From Neotamlana laminarinivorans (lineage in GTDB: Bacteria > Bacteroidota > Bacteroidia > Flavobacteriales > Flavobacteriaceae), in assembly GCF_020523925.1 (NCBI RefSeq), contig NZ_JAJAPW010000007.1, positions 1-64,000 on the forward strand: DNA of 64,000 bases. Reading direction: 5' to 3'. Positions 1-8,628 of this stretch are shown piece after piece. The notes beneath the pieces were generated by a model. That model was given only the letters and a program-made list of their open reading frames with translations, had not been told where the DNA came from and did not search any database. Position 1 is the first letter of the stretch, and each line of letters begins with the position of its first letter. Both the position numbers and the translations under genes were made by a program.

Positions 1-2675
1 ATGTACCAAGCACGACGGACGATACGGCAAGTGTAGATGAAGACGATACAGTAAACATTGTAGTATTAGACGACGATAGTTTTGGCGGCGATGGTCCAAG
101 CACCGGCACGATAACTATCACCAGTGGCGCGAGCAATGGAACCGCCACGGTAAACGATGGGGGCACACCAAATGACCCAACGGACGATACGATAGATTAC
201 ACGCCAACAGGCGATTACAATGGTCCAGATCAAATCACGTATCAGATCTGCGATGCGGATGGCGATTGTGAAACAGCAGTGGTAGATATTACGGTTAACT
301 CGGTAAATGATGATCCTGTAGCAAATGATGATAGCAGTACTACTACAGAAGATGTTAATGTTATAATAGATATTACAGATAATGATACAGATACAGACGG
401 TACTATTGATGATTTATCTATTGATTTAGACCCGAATACTCCAGGTCAACAAAATACTTTTACTGTGCCAGGAGAAGGAACATTTACAGACAATGGAGAT
501 GGCACTGTAACGTTTGATCCAGTTCCAGGTTATAATAATGCAACAACAACCATAACATATACTGTTCAAGATGATGGTGGTAATGTTTCAAATGTAGCTG
601 AAATTTCAGTTTCAATTCCAGGTTGTCCAAGTGCTTTAGATACTGATGGAGATGGATTAACCGATTGCGAAGAAACCACAGGAATTGATGACCCTAATAC
701 ACCTTTAGATCCAACTAATATTCCTGGAGGTCCGCTAAGTGATCCGAATGATCCTTGTGATCCATTGGTAACTACAGGAGATTTAAATAATGCTACATGG
801 TCGGATGCAGATTGTGATGGTGATGGAGTAACAAATGGAGATGAAATTGATCCCGATGGTAATGGAATAGATGATGGTAATGGTACAAATCCTACCGACG
901 CATGTGATTACAACGTATCAGATATCACAGTAACAATAACAGTGACAACCGATTGTGATGGTGATGGAGTAACCGATGCCGATGAGATAGCCAACGGAAC
1001 CGATCCAAAAGATGAGTGTGATTATAACGTATCAGATATCACAGTATCAATAACAGCTACAACCGATTGTGATGGTGATGGAGTAACAGATGCTGATGAG
1101 ATAGCCAACGGAACCGATCCGAAAGATGAGTGTGATTATAACGTATCAGATATCACAGTATCAATAACAGCTACAACCGATTGTGATGGTGATGGAGTAA
1201 CCGATGCCGATGAGATAGCCAACGGAACCGATCCGAAAGATGAGTGTGATTACAACGTATCAGATATCACAGTAGTAATAACAGCGACAACCGATTGTGA
1301 TGGTGATGGTGTAACAGATGCCGATGAGATAGCTAATGGAACCGATCCGAAAGATGAGTGTGATTACAACGTATCAGATATCACAGTAGCAATAACAGCG
1401 ACAACCGATTGTGATGGAGATGGTGTAACAGATGCCGATGAGATAGCTAATGGAACCGATCCAAAAGATGAGTGTGATTACAACGTATCAGATATCACAG
1501 TAGCAATAACAGCAACAACCGATTGTGATGGAGATGGTGTAACCGATGCCGATGAGATAGCTAATGGAACCGATCCAAAAGATGAGTGTGATTACAACGT
1601 ATCAGATATCACAGTAGCAATAACAGCGACAACCGATTGTGATGGTGATGGAGTAACCGATGCCGATGAGATAGCCAACGGAACCGATCCGAAAGATGAG
1701 TGTGATTACAACGTATCAGATATTACAGAAACAATAACAGCGACAACCGATTGTGATGGAGATGGTGTAACCGATGCCGATGAGATAGCTAATGGAACTG
1801 ATCCAAAAGATGAGTGTGATTATAACGTATCAGATATCACAGTAGCAATAACAGCGACAACTGATTGTGATGGTGATGGTGTAACCGATGCCGATGAGAT
1901 TAACGATGGTACAGATCCAAAAAATGCATGTTCTTATATGTCAGATTCTAGAACAGTGTCAGTAACCTCTAGTGTTGAATGTTTGGGAGCTATAGAAGTA
2001 GTTAAAATAGCTCATACATCAGGAACAGATGTAAACGATAGAATTACTTATTCAGTTTACGTTGAGAATACTGGAAATATGATAATAACAGATTTAATAC
2101 TGGAAGATGTTTTCACAGATGTAAATGGAGTTGAAATGAGTTTGACTGAAGATTTAGAATTTGATAGTTCAGATTTAGGTAGTGAAGAAGGAACGTTGTT
2201 AGTAGGAGAAATAGCAACTTATACAGCTAGTTTTGTAATAACAGAAGAAGCCTTAAATGCAGGAGGTGTATCAAATACAGTACTTGCTAATGGCGTAGCA
2301 TCAAATGGGGATTTAGTAGATGATATTAGTGACGATGATGACGATTTTGATGGAAACACAGAAGACGATCCTACAGTAACAGAATTAGGATGTTTAATAA
2401 CTTTTAATGAATTTTCTCCTAACGGAGATGGAATTAATGATACATTTATTATAAATTGTATTAATAGTTATCCAAATAATATATTAAGAGTTTATAACCG
2501 TTGGGGTAACATAGTTTACGAGAGTTCTAATTATCAAAATGATTGGGATGGTATTTCCAATGGACGCGCAACTTATAATAAAAAAGAACAATTACCAGTA
2601 GGAACCTATTATTATATCTTAGATTTAAAAGACGGATCAAAACCAAAAGTAGGTTGGATATATATAAACAGGTAA
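1..2675 (+). CDS. Large T9SS type B surface adhesin, 3' part (5' end outside window)
   Basis: The reading frame is already open at base 3, so this is the C-terminal part of a longer protein; a GTG at 279 is only an internal valine. In order it shows cadherin/Ig-like tandem domains (linker VNDDPVANDDS near 300-340), a calcium-type thrombospondin-3 segment (DTDGDGLTDCEE), a nine-fold 38-residue repeat (951-1934), a DUF11-like beta domain (about 1980-2390), and a gliding-motility/T9SS type B sorting domain (about 2390-2672, with FSPNGDGINDTF, YNRWGNIVYE and a GTYYYIL segment). Such proteins are exported by type IX secretion and held on the outer surface. The PorP/SprF-like gene 30 bases downstream is the expected partner. 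The first 300 bases are clearly richer in G+C than the rest. Function as an adhesin is inferred from architecture. Confidence 0.9.
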   Translation, partial: VPSTTDDTASVDEDDTVNIVVLDDDSFGGDGPSTGTITITSGASNGTATVNDGGTPNDPTDDTIDYTPTGDYNGPDQITYQICDADGDCETAVVDITVNSVNDDPVANDDSSTTTEDVNVIIDITDNDTDTDGTIDDLSIDLDPNTPGQQNTFTVPGEGTFTDNGDGTVTFDPVPGYNNATTTITYTVQDDGGNVSNVAEISVSIPGCPSALDTDGDGLTDCEETTGIDDPNTPLDPTNIPGGPLSDPNDPCDPLVTTGDLNNATWSDADCDGDGVTNGDEIDPDGNGIDDGNGTNPTDACDYNVSDITVTITVTTDCDGDGVTDADEIANGTDPKDECDYNVSDITVSITATTDCDGDGVTDADEIANGTDPKDECDYNVSDITVSITATTDCDGDGVTDADEIANGTDPKDECDYNVSDITVVITATTDCDGDGVTDADEIANGTDPKDECDYNVSDITVAITATTDCDGDGVTDADEIANGTDPKDECDYNVSDITVAITATTDCDGDGVTDADEIANGTDPKDECDYNVSDITVAITATTDCDGDGVTDADEIANGTDPKDECDYNVSDITETITATTDCDGDGVTDADEIANGTDPKDECDYNVSDITVAITATTDCDGDGVTDADEINDGTDPKNACSYMSDSRTVSVTSSVECLGAIEVVKIAHTSGTDVNDRITYSVYVENTGNMIITDLILEDVFTDVNGVEMSLTEDLEFDSSDLGSEEGTLLVGEIATYTASFVITEEALNAGGVSNTVLANGVASNGDLVDDISDDDDDFDGNTEDDPTVTELGCLITFNEFSPNGDGINDTFIINCINSYPNNILRVYNRWGNIVYESSNYQNDWDGISNGRATYNKKEQLPVGTYYYILDLKDGSKPKVGWIYINR
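951..1934 (+). repeat. 114-bp tandem repeat coding for TSP3-like calcium-binding units
   Basis: Eight full 114-base units begin at 951, 1065, 1179, 1293, 1407, 1521, 1635 and 1749; a ninth, degenerate unit begins at 1863. Each full unit encodes 38 residues: a calcium-type loop DCDGDGVTDADE, a turn containing NGTDPKDEC, and a strand-like DYNVSDITVxITATT. Protein differences are almost confined to the residue after DIT-V (S, S, V, A, A, A, E/T, A). At DNA level units differ by shared synonymous variants (GGT/GGA, CCG/CCA, GCCAAC/GCTAAT), which recur in blocks and suggest unit exchange or duplication. Confidence 0.95.
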
Positions 2676-2705
2676 ACTAAAAAAATCCCTTAAGATAGAA
2701 AAACC

Positions 2706-3638
2706 ATGATAAAAAAATCATTATTTCGAAAGAGTTTAGCGCTAATTACTTTTATAGCGTTGATTAGTACAAAAGATTCGTTTGGGCAGCAAGATGCTCA
2801 ATACACACAGTATATGTACAATACTATGAGTGTTAATGCTGCTTATGCTGGCCAACGAGATGTTTTAAGTATGACTGGCTTATACAGAACACAGTGGGTA
2901 GGTGTAGATGGGGCTCCCAAAACTATGACGTTTGGTATACATTCACCTTTAAGGAATGAAAGGCTAGGGTTAGGCCTAAATATAGTTAGTGATCAACTAG
3001 GACCTTCAGTAGAGACTAATTTAGATGTCAACTTTTCATATACCATTCCTGTAAATAGCGATGGGTTAGAATTTTCATTTGGAGTAAAAGGAGGTGTTCA
3101 TTTTTTAGATTTAGATTGGAGTAAAGGAAGATATCAAAATTCAGATAATTTGTTTAATCAAAATGTAAATTTAATATCTCCAACATTTGGAGCGGCAAGT
3201 TATTTGCATTCAGACAAATGGTATGTAGGACTGTCAGTTCCCAATGTAGTTAAAACGGAACATTATGATGATTTTCAGGAATCTGTAGCTATTGAGCGTT
3301 TGCATTTCTTTTTAATTGGAGGTTATGTTTTTGATATAAACAGAAACACTAAATTAAAACCAGCATTTTTAGTAAAAGCAGTGGAAGGCGCACCAATAAT
3401 AGCAGATTTATCGGTAAATGCACTTTTTAATGAAAAGTTTACTTTGGGGCTAGCATATCGTTGGGATGATTCGTTTAGTGGTTTAGTAGGGTTTCAAGTA
3501 ACCGATGGTTTATTAATAGGTTATGCGTACGATTTAACAAGTACCGAATTGAATAACTATAATAGTGGAACCCATGAAATCATGTTAAGATATGAGTTGC
3601 AAAAAGTAGGGCGTTTAATTTCACCAAGATTCTTTTAA
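2706..3638 (+). CDS. PorP/SprF family type IX secretion membrane protein
   Basis: 310 residues with a signal peptide (cleavage likely after FGQ near residue 28) and the family hallmark just after it: QDAQYTQYMYNTMSVNAAYAG. The remainder alternates short beta strands, as in the predicted outer-membrane barrel, and ends in a strand finishing RFF. Members encoded next to type B sorting-domain proteins are known (SprF with SprB) to be needed for secretion or surface attachment of that particular partner. Here the gene lies 30 bases after the adhesin and 12 bases before the OmpA-family gene, so the three are most likely one transcript. Start ATG at 2706 gives a complete signal peptide. Confidence 0.93.
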   Translation: MIKKSLFRKSLALITFIALISTKDSFGQQDAQYTQYMYNTMSVNAAYAGQRDVLSMTGLYRTQWVGVDGAPKTMTFGIHSPLRNERLGLGLNIVSDQLGPSVETNLDVNFSYTIPVNSDGLEFSFGVKGGVHFLDLDWSKGRYQNSDNLFNQNVNLISPTFGAASYLHSDKWYVGLSVPNVVKTEHYDDFQESVAIERLHFFLIGGYVFDINRNTKLKPAFLVKAVEGAPIIADLSVNALFNEKFTLGLAYRWDDSFSGLVGFQVTDGLLIGYAYDLTSTELNNYNSGTHEIMLRYELQKVGRLISPRFF

Positions 3639-3650
3639 AAAATATTAATT

Positions 3651-5594
3651 ATGAGAAAAATATACTTATATATACTATTATTAATTCCAGCATTATCTGT
3701 AAATGCTCAGGAGAAATTAATAAAAAAGATATCGAAAAAGAATTACGACAATTTAGCATATGTAAAGACTAGTGAGGTGTTTTTAGAAGTAGCTGAAAAA
3801 GGACATGAATCTGAAGAGATGTTTAAAAAATTAGGTAATTCCTTCTATTTTAATAATGAAATGGAATCAGCATCAAAATGGTATGGAAAATTAATGGAAA
3901 TAGAAACCGGAAATTTAGATCCAGAATATTATTTCAGATATGCACAAGCTTTAAAAGGTATTGGTAATTATGAATTATCAGATCAATGGATGCGTAAGTT
4001 TGAAGCACAAAAACCACAAGATTTAAGAGCGAAGGCATTCGCCTCTACAGAAGATTACTTAAGTAAAATAGAAAAGATAAGCTATAAAGACGCCGAGGTT
4101 AAAAATTTAGAGATAAATTCAGAATTATCCGATTTTGGATCAACTTTATACAACGGTAATTTAATATTCTCTTCATCTCGTGGTACTGGCGAATTATATA
4201 GTTGGAACGAGCAACCATATTTAGATCTTTATTCTGCAGAAATAGACGCCGAAGGAAATTTTTCCAAAGTAAATAAATTTGGTTTAGACATAAATACAAA
4301 GTATCACGAATCATCGGCTGCTTATACGCCAGACGGTAAATATTTATTCTTTACGCGTAATAACTATTTTAAAAGTCGATATTCAGAGGATGATAAAAAG
4401 TTTAATCGTCTTCAAATTTATAGAGCAGAAATCGATGAAAATGGAGGTTATAATAACCTAACAAGTGTTCACTTTAACAATGATGAGTATAGCGTTGCAC
4501 ATCCAACTATTAATAAAGAAGGGACAAAAATGTATTTTGCTTCAGATATGCCAGGAAGTACTGGACAGTCTGATATATATGTGGTAAATATTAACCAAGA
4601 TGGCACATTAGGCGAACCAGAGAATTTAGGTATAACTATAAATACAGAAGGCGCAGAAAGTTTTCCATTTATAAGTGATAACGGCGATTTATATTTTTCA
4701 TCGACAGGATATCCTGGTTTAGGAGGTTTAGATGTTTATGTGGTAAAAAGTTTTGAATCACAATACTCAAGTTCTGAATCAAGAACATTTAAAGTACAAA
4801 ATATAGGAAAGCCATTTAACAGTAAGCAAGACGATTTTGCCTATTATATTAACGATGAGAAAGGTCAAGGTTATTTCACATCTAATAGAAAGGGAGGAAA
4901 AGGCGATGACGATATTTATGCTTTTAATTTACCAGAATGTAAGCAAGAGTTGCAAGGTGTTTTAAAAGACGCAGAAACACAAGAGGTTTTAGCTAAGGCT
5001 AAAGTAATTTTACAAGATGCTTTAGGTAATATAATTGCAGAAAGCATTACAGATAAAAAAGGAGCTTATAGTTTAGAAGTAAGTTGTGATACAGAATATT
5101 TGATTAGAGGAGAAAAAGTAGATTATGAGTCAAGTGAAAATCGTTTTGTTAGTACCAATCGCTTTGAAAAGCTAACGCAAGATTTAAACTTAGTTCGAGA
5201 TGTTAAGCCAATACAAGTTGGAGACGATTTGGCTAAAACGCTAAACATACCAATAATTTATTTTGATTTTGATAAACATAATATACGTCCAGATGCAGCG
5301 GTAGAACTAGAAAAGGTAATAGCTGTGTTAAAGCAGTATCCAACTATGGAGATTGAAGTACGATCTCATACAGATAGTAGAGCGACTAAGGTGTATAATG
5401 AAGCTTTATCAACACGAAGAAATAAATCAACTAAAGTGTATATTATTGAAGAAGGGCAAATAAACCCAGATAGAATAACAGGAGCAGGTTACGGAGAGAG
5501 CCAATTAGTAAATGGTTGTAGTGATGGTGTAAAATGTTCAGAAGAAGACCATCAATTAAACCGAAGATCAGAATTTATAATTATCAAAATGTAA
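3651..5594 (+). CDS. OmpA family protein with TPR and PD40 propeller repeats
   Basis: 647 residues. A signal peptide ends near NAQ (residue 20). It is followed by a TPR-like helical part (about 25-130), PD40/WD40-like propeller repeats (about 150-430, with several FxSxRxGG-like and YFASDMPG segments), a carboxypeptidase-regulatory-like beta domain (about 435-510) and a C-terminal OmpA peptidoglycan-binding domain (about 530-647, IYFDFDKHNIRPDA, HTDSR, NRRSEF). This architecture regularly accompanies PorP/SprF genes; it probably ties the outer-membrane complex to peptidoglycan. It is the last gene of the adhesin operon and is followed by a clear terminator. Confidence 0.92.
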   Translation: MRKIYLYILLLIPALSVNAQEKLIKKISKKNYDNLAYVKTSEVFLEVAEKGHESEEMFKKLGNSFYFNNEMESASKWYGKLMEIETGNLDPEYYFRYAQALKGIGNYELSDQWMRKFEAQKPQDLRAKAFASTEDYLSKIEKISYKDAEVKNLEINSELSDFGSTLYNGNLIFSSSRGTGELYSWNEQPYLDLYSAEIDAEGNFSKVNKFGLDINTKYHESSAAYTPDGKYLFFTRNNYFKSRYSEDDKKFNRLQIYRAEIDENGGYNNLTSVHFNNDEYSVAHPTINKEGTKMYFASDMPGSTGQSDIYVVNINQDGTLGEPENLGITINTEGAESFPFISDNGDLYFSSTGYPGLGGLDVYVVKSFESQYSSSESRTFKVQNIGKPFNSKQDDFAYYINDEKGQGYFTSNRKGGKGDDDIYAFNLPECKQELQGVLKDAETQEVLAKAKVILQDALGNIIAESITDKKGAYSLEVSCDTEYLIRGEKVDYESSENRFVSTNRFEKLTQDLNLVRDVKPIQVGDDLAKTLNIPIIYFDFDKHNIRPDAAVELEKVIAVLKQYPTMEIEVRSHTDSRATKVYNEALSTRRNKSTKVYIIEEGQINPDRITGAGYGESQLVNGCSDGVKCSEEDHQLNRRSEFIIIKM

Positions 5595-5618
5595 GTTATA
5601 AAAATAGATTAAATTGTA

Positions 5619-5654
5619 TAAAAGCACCTAATTAAAAAATAGGTGCTTTTTTTA
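5619..5654 (+). terminator. Rho-independent terminator of the adhesin operon
   Basis: AAAGCACCTA (5621-5630) pairs perfectly with TAGGTGCTTT (5640-5649), with a 9-base A-rich loop and a following T run. It starts about 25 bases after the OmpA-family stop codon. Confidence 0.9.
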
Positions 5655-5732
5655 TAAAAAAATTAAATTAGGTGTAGGGTAAATAACTATTTGGTTGTCT
5701 TTATAATAGATAAATAATAAATACTCCCTAAA

Positions 5733-6041
5733 ATGTCATATTATTTTGTAGCTTTAACTGTAGCTTTAATTGCTTTAAACACCTATTTATATCTTAAATC
5801 TTTTATGAAATCGAATTTGGTATCATCAATTGATGTACATGAAGAATATTCTTCATATTTAATGTCTAATAACGAAAAACTTTACAATCAATTAAAAATG
5901 TTAGATTGTTTATCGCATTTGGAAATATATCTTTCAGACAATAAATTAAGAACAAATCAGCCTTTTGAACTAGATTCATTTAAAACAATAAAATACGAAA
6001 CTCAGAAAAGCATTTTAGAAACTGTAGTTAAACTAAAATGA
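5733..6041 (+). CDS. Hypothetical small membrane-anchored protein
   Basis: 102 residues, not recognised. Residues 1-23 form one hydrophobic segment (YYFVALTVALIALNTYLYL) that would anchor the protein in the inner membrane; the remaining 80 residues are polar and mostly helical, with several Leu heptads in the middle (NNEKLYNQLKMLDCLSHLEIYL). It stands alone between the adhesin-operon terminator and a canonical promoter at 6080. No enzymatic motif is visible. Codon use matches the neighbours, so it looks like a resident gene of unknown function. Confidence 0.6.
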   Translation: MSYYFVALTVALIALNTYLYLKSFMKSNLVSSIDVHEEYSSYLMSNNEKLYNQLKMLDCLSHLEIYLSDNKLRTNQPFELDSFKTIKYETQKSILETVVKLK

Positions 6042-6353
6042 GTATTCAATAAGTTTTGTGTTTATCTTAACAAAGCTAATTTGACTTTAGTGCAGTTGTT
6101 TTGTAAATTTGTAATATGGGAATAAAATTGCACGAAAAGCAAAATAATAGAATCTTCAACTTTAACTTTCTGGTTTTTAGAACACAATCAGATAAATTTA
6201 TTCCTCCTACCTTATAATCAGTATTTATTTTACGTAGCTGTTTAAAATCGCTTCAACCTTTATGGTTTAATGCGTTAAATTTCCTTGTTTCATTATTATA
6301 AATTGTCTCACTTTCAGCATTTTTATAAATACTGTAGGTGAATCGTTTTTTAT
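6042..6353. other. 312-base non-coding stretch holding a promoter and a long leader
   Basis: No convincing gene. It holds a canonical promoter (6080-6111) directed rightwards. Past the predicted start site there is a 33-codon frame beginning with ATG at 6116 and, on the minus strand, a 30-codon frame without a start (about 6262-6353). Neither resembles a known protein. The remaining sequence may be an unusually long leader for the acetyltransferase gene or a small RNA. Confidence 0.5.
6080..6111 (+). promoter_or_regulatory. Canonical Bacteroidota promoter
   Basis: TTTG at 6080-6083, a 20-base spacer, and TAAATTTG at 6104-6111 match the primary sigma consensus of this phylum (TTTG, 19-21 bases, TAnnTTTG). 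The predicted start of transcription is near 6117, about 235 bases before the acetyltransferase start codon. Confidence 0.6.
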
Positions 6354-6791
6354 ATGACTATAAAAACTTTTGATGCTTTTTCTAGGCTATCATTTAATGA
6401 TATAAATAGAATAGCCCATTTCTTGTATACATACTCTGGCGAGTTTAGAGATACTAAGCGCGCTATTAAAAAATCAATTCTTTATGCCACTAAAGAAATT
6501 TCTGGTTTAGGTGGTTATGTGTTTGTAATAGAAGGAAATAATGAAATTCTAGGAGCTATCGTGATTAATAGAACCGGAATGAACGAATATATTCCCGAGA
6601 ACATTCTGGTTTATATAGCTGTAAAAGAAGATAAAAGAGGTAAAGGTTTAGGTGAGACTTTGTTAAAACATGCAAAGTTTTATTGCAAAGGTGATATAGC
6701 CATACATATAAATGTAAATAATCAGGCAATTTCGCTTTTTGAAAAACACGGGTTTAAAAAAAATAACTTAGAAATGCGATTAACCAGATAA
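6354..6791 (+). CDS. GNAT family N-acetyltransferase
   Basis: 145 residues. The acetyl-CoA-binding core is visible: a beta-4 strand NILVYIAVKED followed by the loop KRGKGLGETLLKHA (about residues 84-103), which fits the R/Q-x-x-G-x-G/A motif A, then IAIHINVNNQAISLFEKHGF, the typical end of the fold. The substrate cannot be told from sequence. The gene is 28 bases before a 63-codon gene and upstream of proC, so the three may share a transcript from the promoter at 6080. ATG 6354 gives the usual family length. Confidence 0.85.
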   Translation: MTIKTFDAFSRLSFNDINRIAHFLYTYSGEFRDTKRAIKKSILYATKEISGLGGYVFVIEGNNEILGAIVINRTGMNEYIPENILVYIAVKEDKRGKGLGETLLKHAKFYCKGDIAIHINVNNQAISLFEKHGFKKNNLEMRLTR

Positions 6792-6819
6792 GTATTTCAA
6801 AATAAAACATAAAATATAA

Positions 6820-7011
6820 ATGAAAATTATTCAAGTAAAAAGAAAAACAACTTACGAAAAACTACATACCATCCAAATGGGCGAATTAACCACACAAGTA
6901 ACTAGTATAAAAAGATGCTTGTTTGGTCTGCCTATAAAAACCTTGTATAAATACCGTCAAACTTATTATGGCGAGGTAAAGGAAACAAAAGATTGTATGC
7001 TGTTTATATAG
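6820..7011 (+). CDS. Hypothetical protein, 63 residues
   Basis: A short basic protein (MKIIQVKRKTTYEKLHTIQM...), not recognised. It has no signal peptide or membrane segment. It contains two cysteines (KRCLFGLP and KDCMLFI). It lies 28 bases after the acetyltransferase and 33 bases before proC on the same strand, and its ATG is preceded by an A-rich stretch like those of its neighbours. The context supports co-transcription, but it gives no functional clue. Confidence 0.5.
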   Translation: MKIIQVKRKTTYEKLHTIQMGELTTQVTSIKRCLFGLPIKTLYKYRQTYYGEVKETKDCMLFI

Positions 7012-7044
7012 AATTGTAATTTAAAAACAACAAATACATACACA

Positions 7045-7851
7045 ATGAAAGTATTAGTAATTGGAGCAGGAAACATGGGGCTTACTTATGCCGAAGGCAT
7101 GTCTAAATCAAAACTTCTTAAGCGCAAGAATATTATGGTTTTAGATAAATCTGAAGAAAAGTTAGAAGCACTAAATCAAATGGAACATTTTGATGCTTTT
7201 AGTGATTTAAAAGATTGCGTTCCCGAAGCAGACATTATTTTTGTAGCCGTAAAGCCCTATCACGCCGAAGCTTTATTTAAAACTATAAAGCCTATGGTAA
7301 ATAGCCAACAAATAGTAATATCTATTATGGCAGGAGTTACCATTGCTTCAATAAAAGAGCACACTGGTTTACAAAAAATAGTAAGAGCAATGCCAAATTT
7401 ACCTGCAAAAATAGGTAAAGGTTTAACTTCTTACGTTATATCTCCAGAAGTTTCACGAATAGAAATGTTAACTGTAGAAAGTTTATTAGATACCACAGGA
7501 AAATCTTTACAAGTAAGCAACGAAATGCGAATTGATGCTTCCACAGGAATTAGTGGTAGTGGGCCTGCATACGTGTTTTACTTTATGCAAAGTATGATGG
7601 AAGCCGCTATGCAAATGGGTTTTTCTAAAAACGAATCAACAGTTTTGGTGAGTCAGACCTTTTCTGGTGCCGTCGAGCTTTTTAAGCAATCGAACTTATC
7701 GCCAAATTCTTGGATGGAGCGTGTAGCCTCAAAAGGAGGAACAACACGAGCAGCTCTAGACTCTATGGAAGATAACAATGTAAACGAATTAATTAAAGAA
7801 GCCGCTTTTGCTGCATTTAACAGAGCAGTAGAACTTGGTAAAGAACATTAA
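7045..7851 (+). CDS. proC: Pyrroline-5-carboxylate reductase
   Basis: 268 residues, the normal family length. It reduces pyrroline-5-carboxylate to proline with NAD(P)H in the cytoplasm. The N-terminus holds the Rossmann motif VIGAGNMG (residues 4-11). The C-terminal half has the family signatures SGSGPAYVF and GGTTRAALDSME, where substrate binding and dimerisation occur. It is followed after one base by proB, so glutamate kinase and the last step of proline synthesis are coupled. proA, which supplies the middle step, is not in this window. Confidence 0.96.
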   Translation: MKVLVIGAGNMGLTYAEGMSKSKLLKRKNIMVLDKSEEKLEALNQMEHFDAFSDLKDCVPEADIIFVAVKPYHAEALFKTIKPMVNSQQIVISIMAGVTIASIKEHTGLQKIVRAMPNLPAKIGKGLTSYVISPEVSRIEMLTVESLLDTTGKSLQVSNEMRIDASTGISGSGPAYVFYFMQSMMEAAMQMGFSKNESTVLVSQTFSGAVELFKQSNLSPNSWMERVASKGGTTRAALDSMEDNNVNELIKEAAFAAFNRAVELGKEH

Positions 7852-7852
7852 A

Positions 7853-8623
7853 ATGTACAAAGAAAAAATAGTAATAAAAGTTGGTACTAATGTAATGACC
7901 AACAAAGATAACCGTATTATAAAACCTGTTTTAGAAGGTCTTGTAAAGCAAATAGCAGAACTTTACGAGCGCGATATTATTTGTGTATTAGTATCGTCTG
8001 GATCTGTAATAGCAGGAAAAGAAGTTTTAGGCAGATCTAACATAGAAGATAGAACCCAACGGCGTCAAGTTTATTCTGCAATTGGGCAACCAAGAATGAT
8101 GCGACTTTACTATGGTATTTTTCATGATTATGGCATGAAGTGTGCTCAAGTTTTACCAACAAAAAACGATTTTAAAGCAGGTGTACATCGCGAAAATATG
8201 AGAAGCTGTTACGAAGGTTTACTATCTGAAGGTGTAATTCCTGTAGCTAATGAAGATGATGCTGTTTCTGTTACAAACTCTATGTTTAGCGATAATGATG
8301 AACTTGCGAGTTTAATTGCTGAATTAATTAATGCTGATAAATTAATTATTTTAACAGATATTGATGGACTTTACGATGGACATCCAGAAGAAGCTGATAG
8401 CGATGTGATTAGAACAGTAAACCCCAACGAAAATCTTGCAAAATACATTAAGGACAGCGGAAAAACCGAAGGTGAAGGTCGCGGAGGTATGGGATCAAAA
8501 TTAGGTTTTGCTCAAAAAACTGCAGCTAAAAATATTCCAACATTTATAGCAAATGGTAAAAACCCAAATACAATTATCGATATTATCGAAGGAAAATCTA
8601 TTGGTACAAAAGTAGCTTTATAG
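7853..8623 (+). CDS. proB: Glutamate 5-kinase, short form without PUA domain
   Basis: 256 residues starting at ATG 7853; a TTG 18 bases upstream lies inside proC and is rejected. It phosphorylates glutamate in the first step of proline synthesis. The amino-acid-kinase fold is clear: KVGTNVMT near residue 8, SSGSVIAG, the DNDELASLIAELINAD segment and LTDIDGLYDGHPEEA. The protein stops after the kinase domain and lacks the C-terminal PUA domain of the roughly 370-residue E. coli enzyme, as in many short bacterial forms. It overlaps nothing and ends five bases from the convergent gene. Confidence 0.94.
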   Translation: MYKEKIVIKVGTNVMTNKDNRIIKPVLEGLVKQIAELYERDIICVLVSSGSVIAGKEVLGRSNIEDRTQRRQVYSAIGQPRMMRLYYGIFHDYGMKCAQVLPTKNDFKAGVHRENMRSCYEGLLSEGVIPVANEDDAVSVTNSMFSDNDELASLIAELINADKLIILTDIDGLYDGHPEEADSDVIRTVNPNENLAKYIKDSGKTEGEGRGGMGSKLGFAQKTAAKNIPTFIANGKNPNTIIDIIEGKSIGTKVAL

Positions 8624-8628
8624 CTGCT

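Noticed and set aside
951-1934. Regularly spaced near-identical repeats, possible CRISPR array
   Set aside because: Units are 114 bases, adjacent without unique spacers, and stay in one reading frame of a secreted protein.
6262-6353. 30-codon minus-strand frame (RFTYSIYKNAESETIYNN)
   Set aside because: No start codon and no recognisable family; may be chance or an old relic.
7835-7852. TTG start for proB inside proC
   Set aside because: The extra residues VKNIK are the end of proC read in another frame; ATG 7853 gives the normal N-terminus KEKIVIKVGTN.
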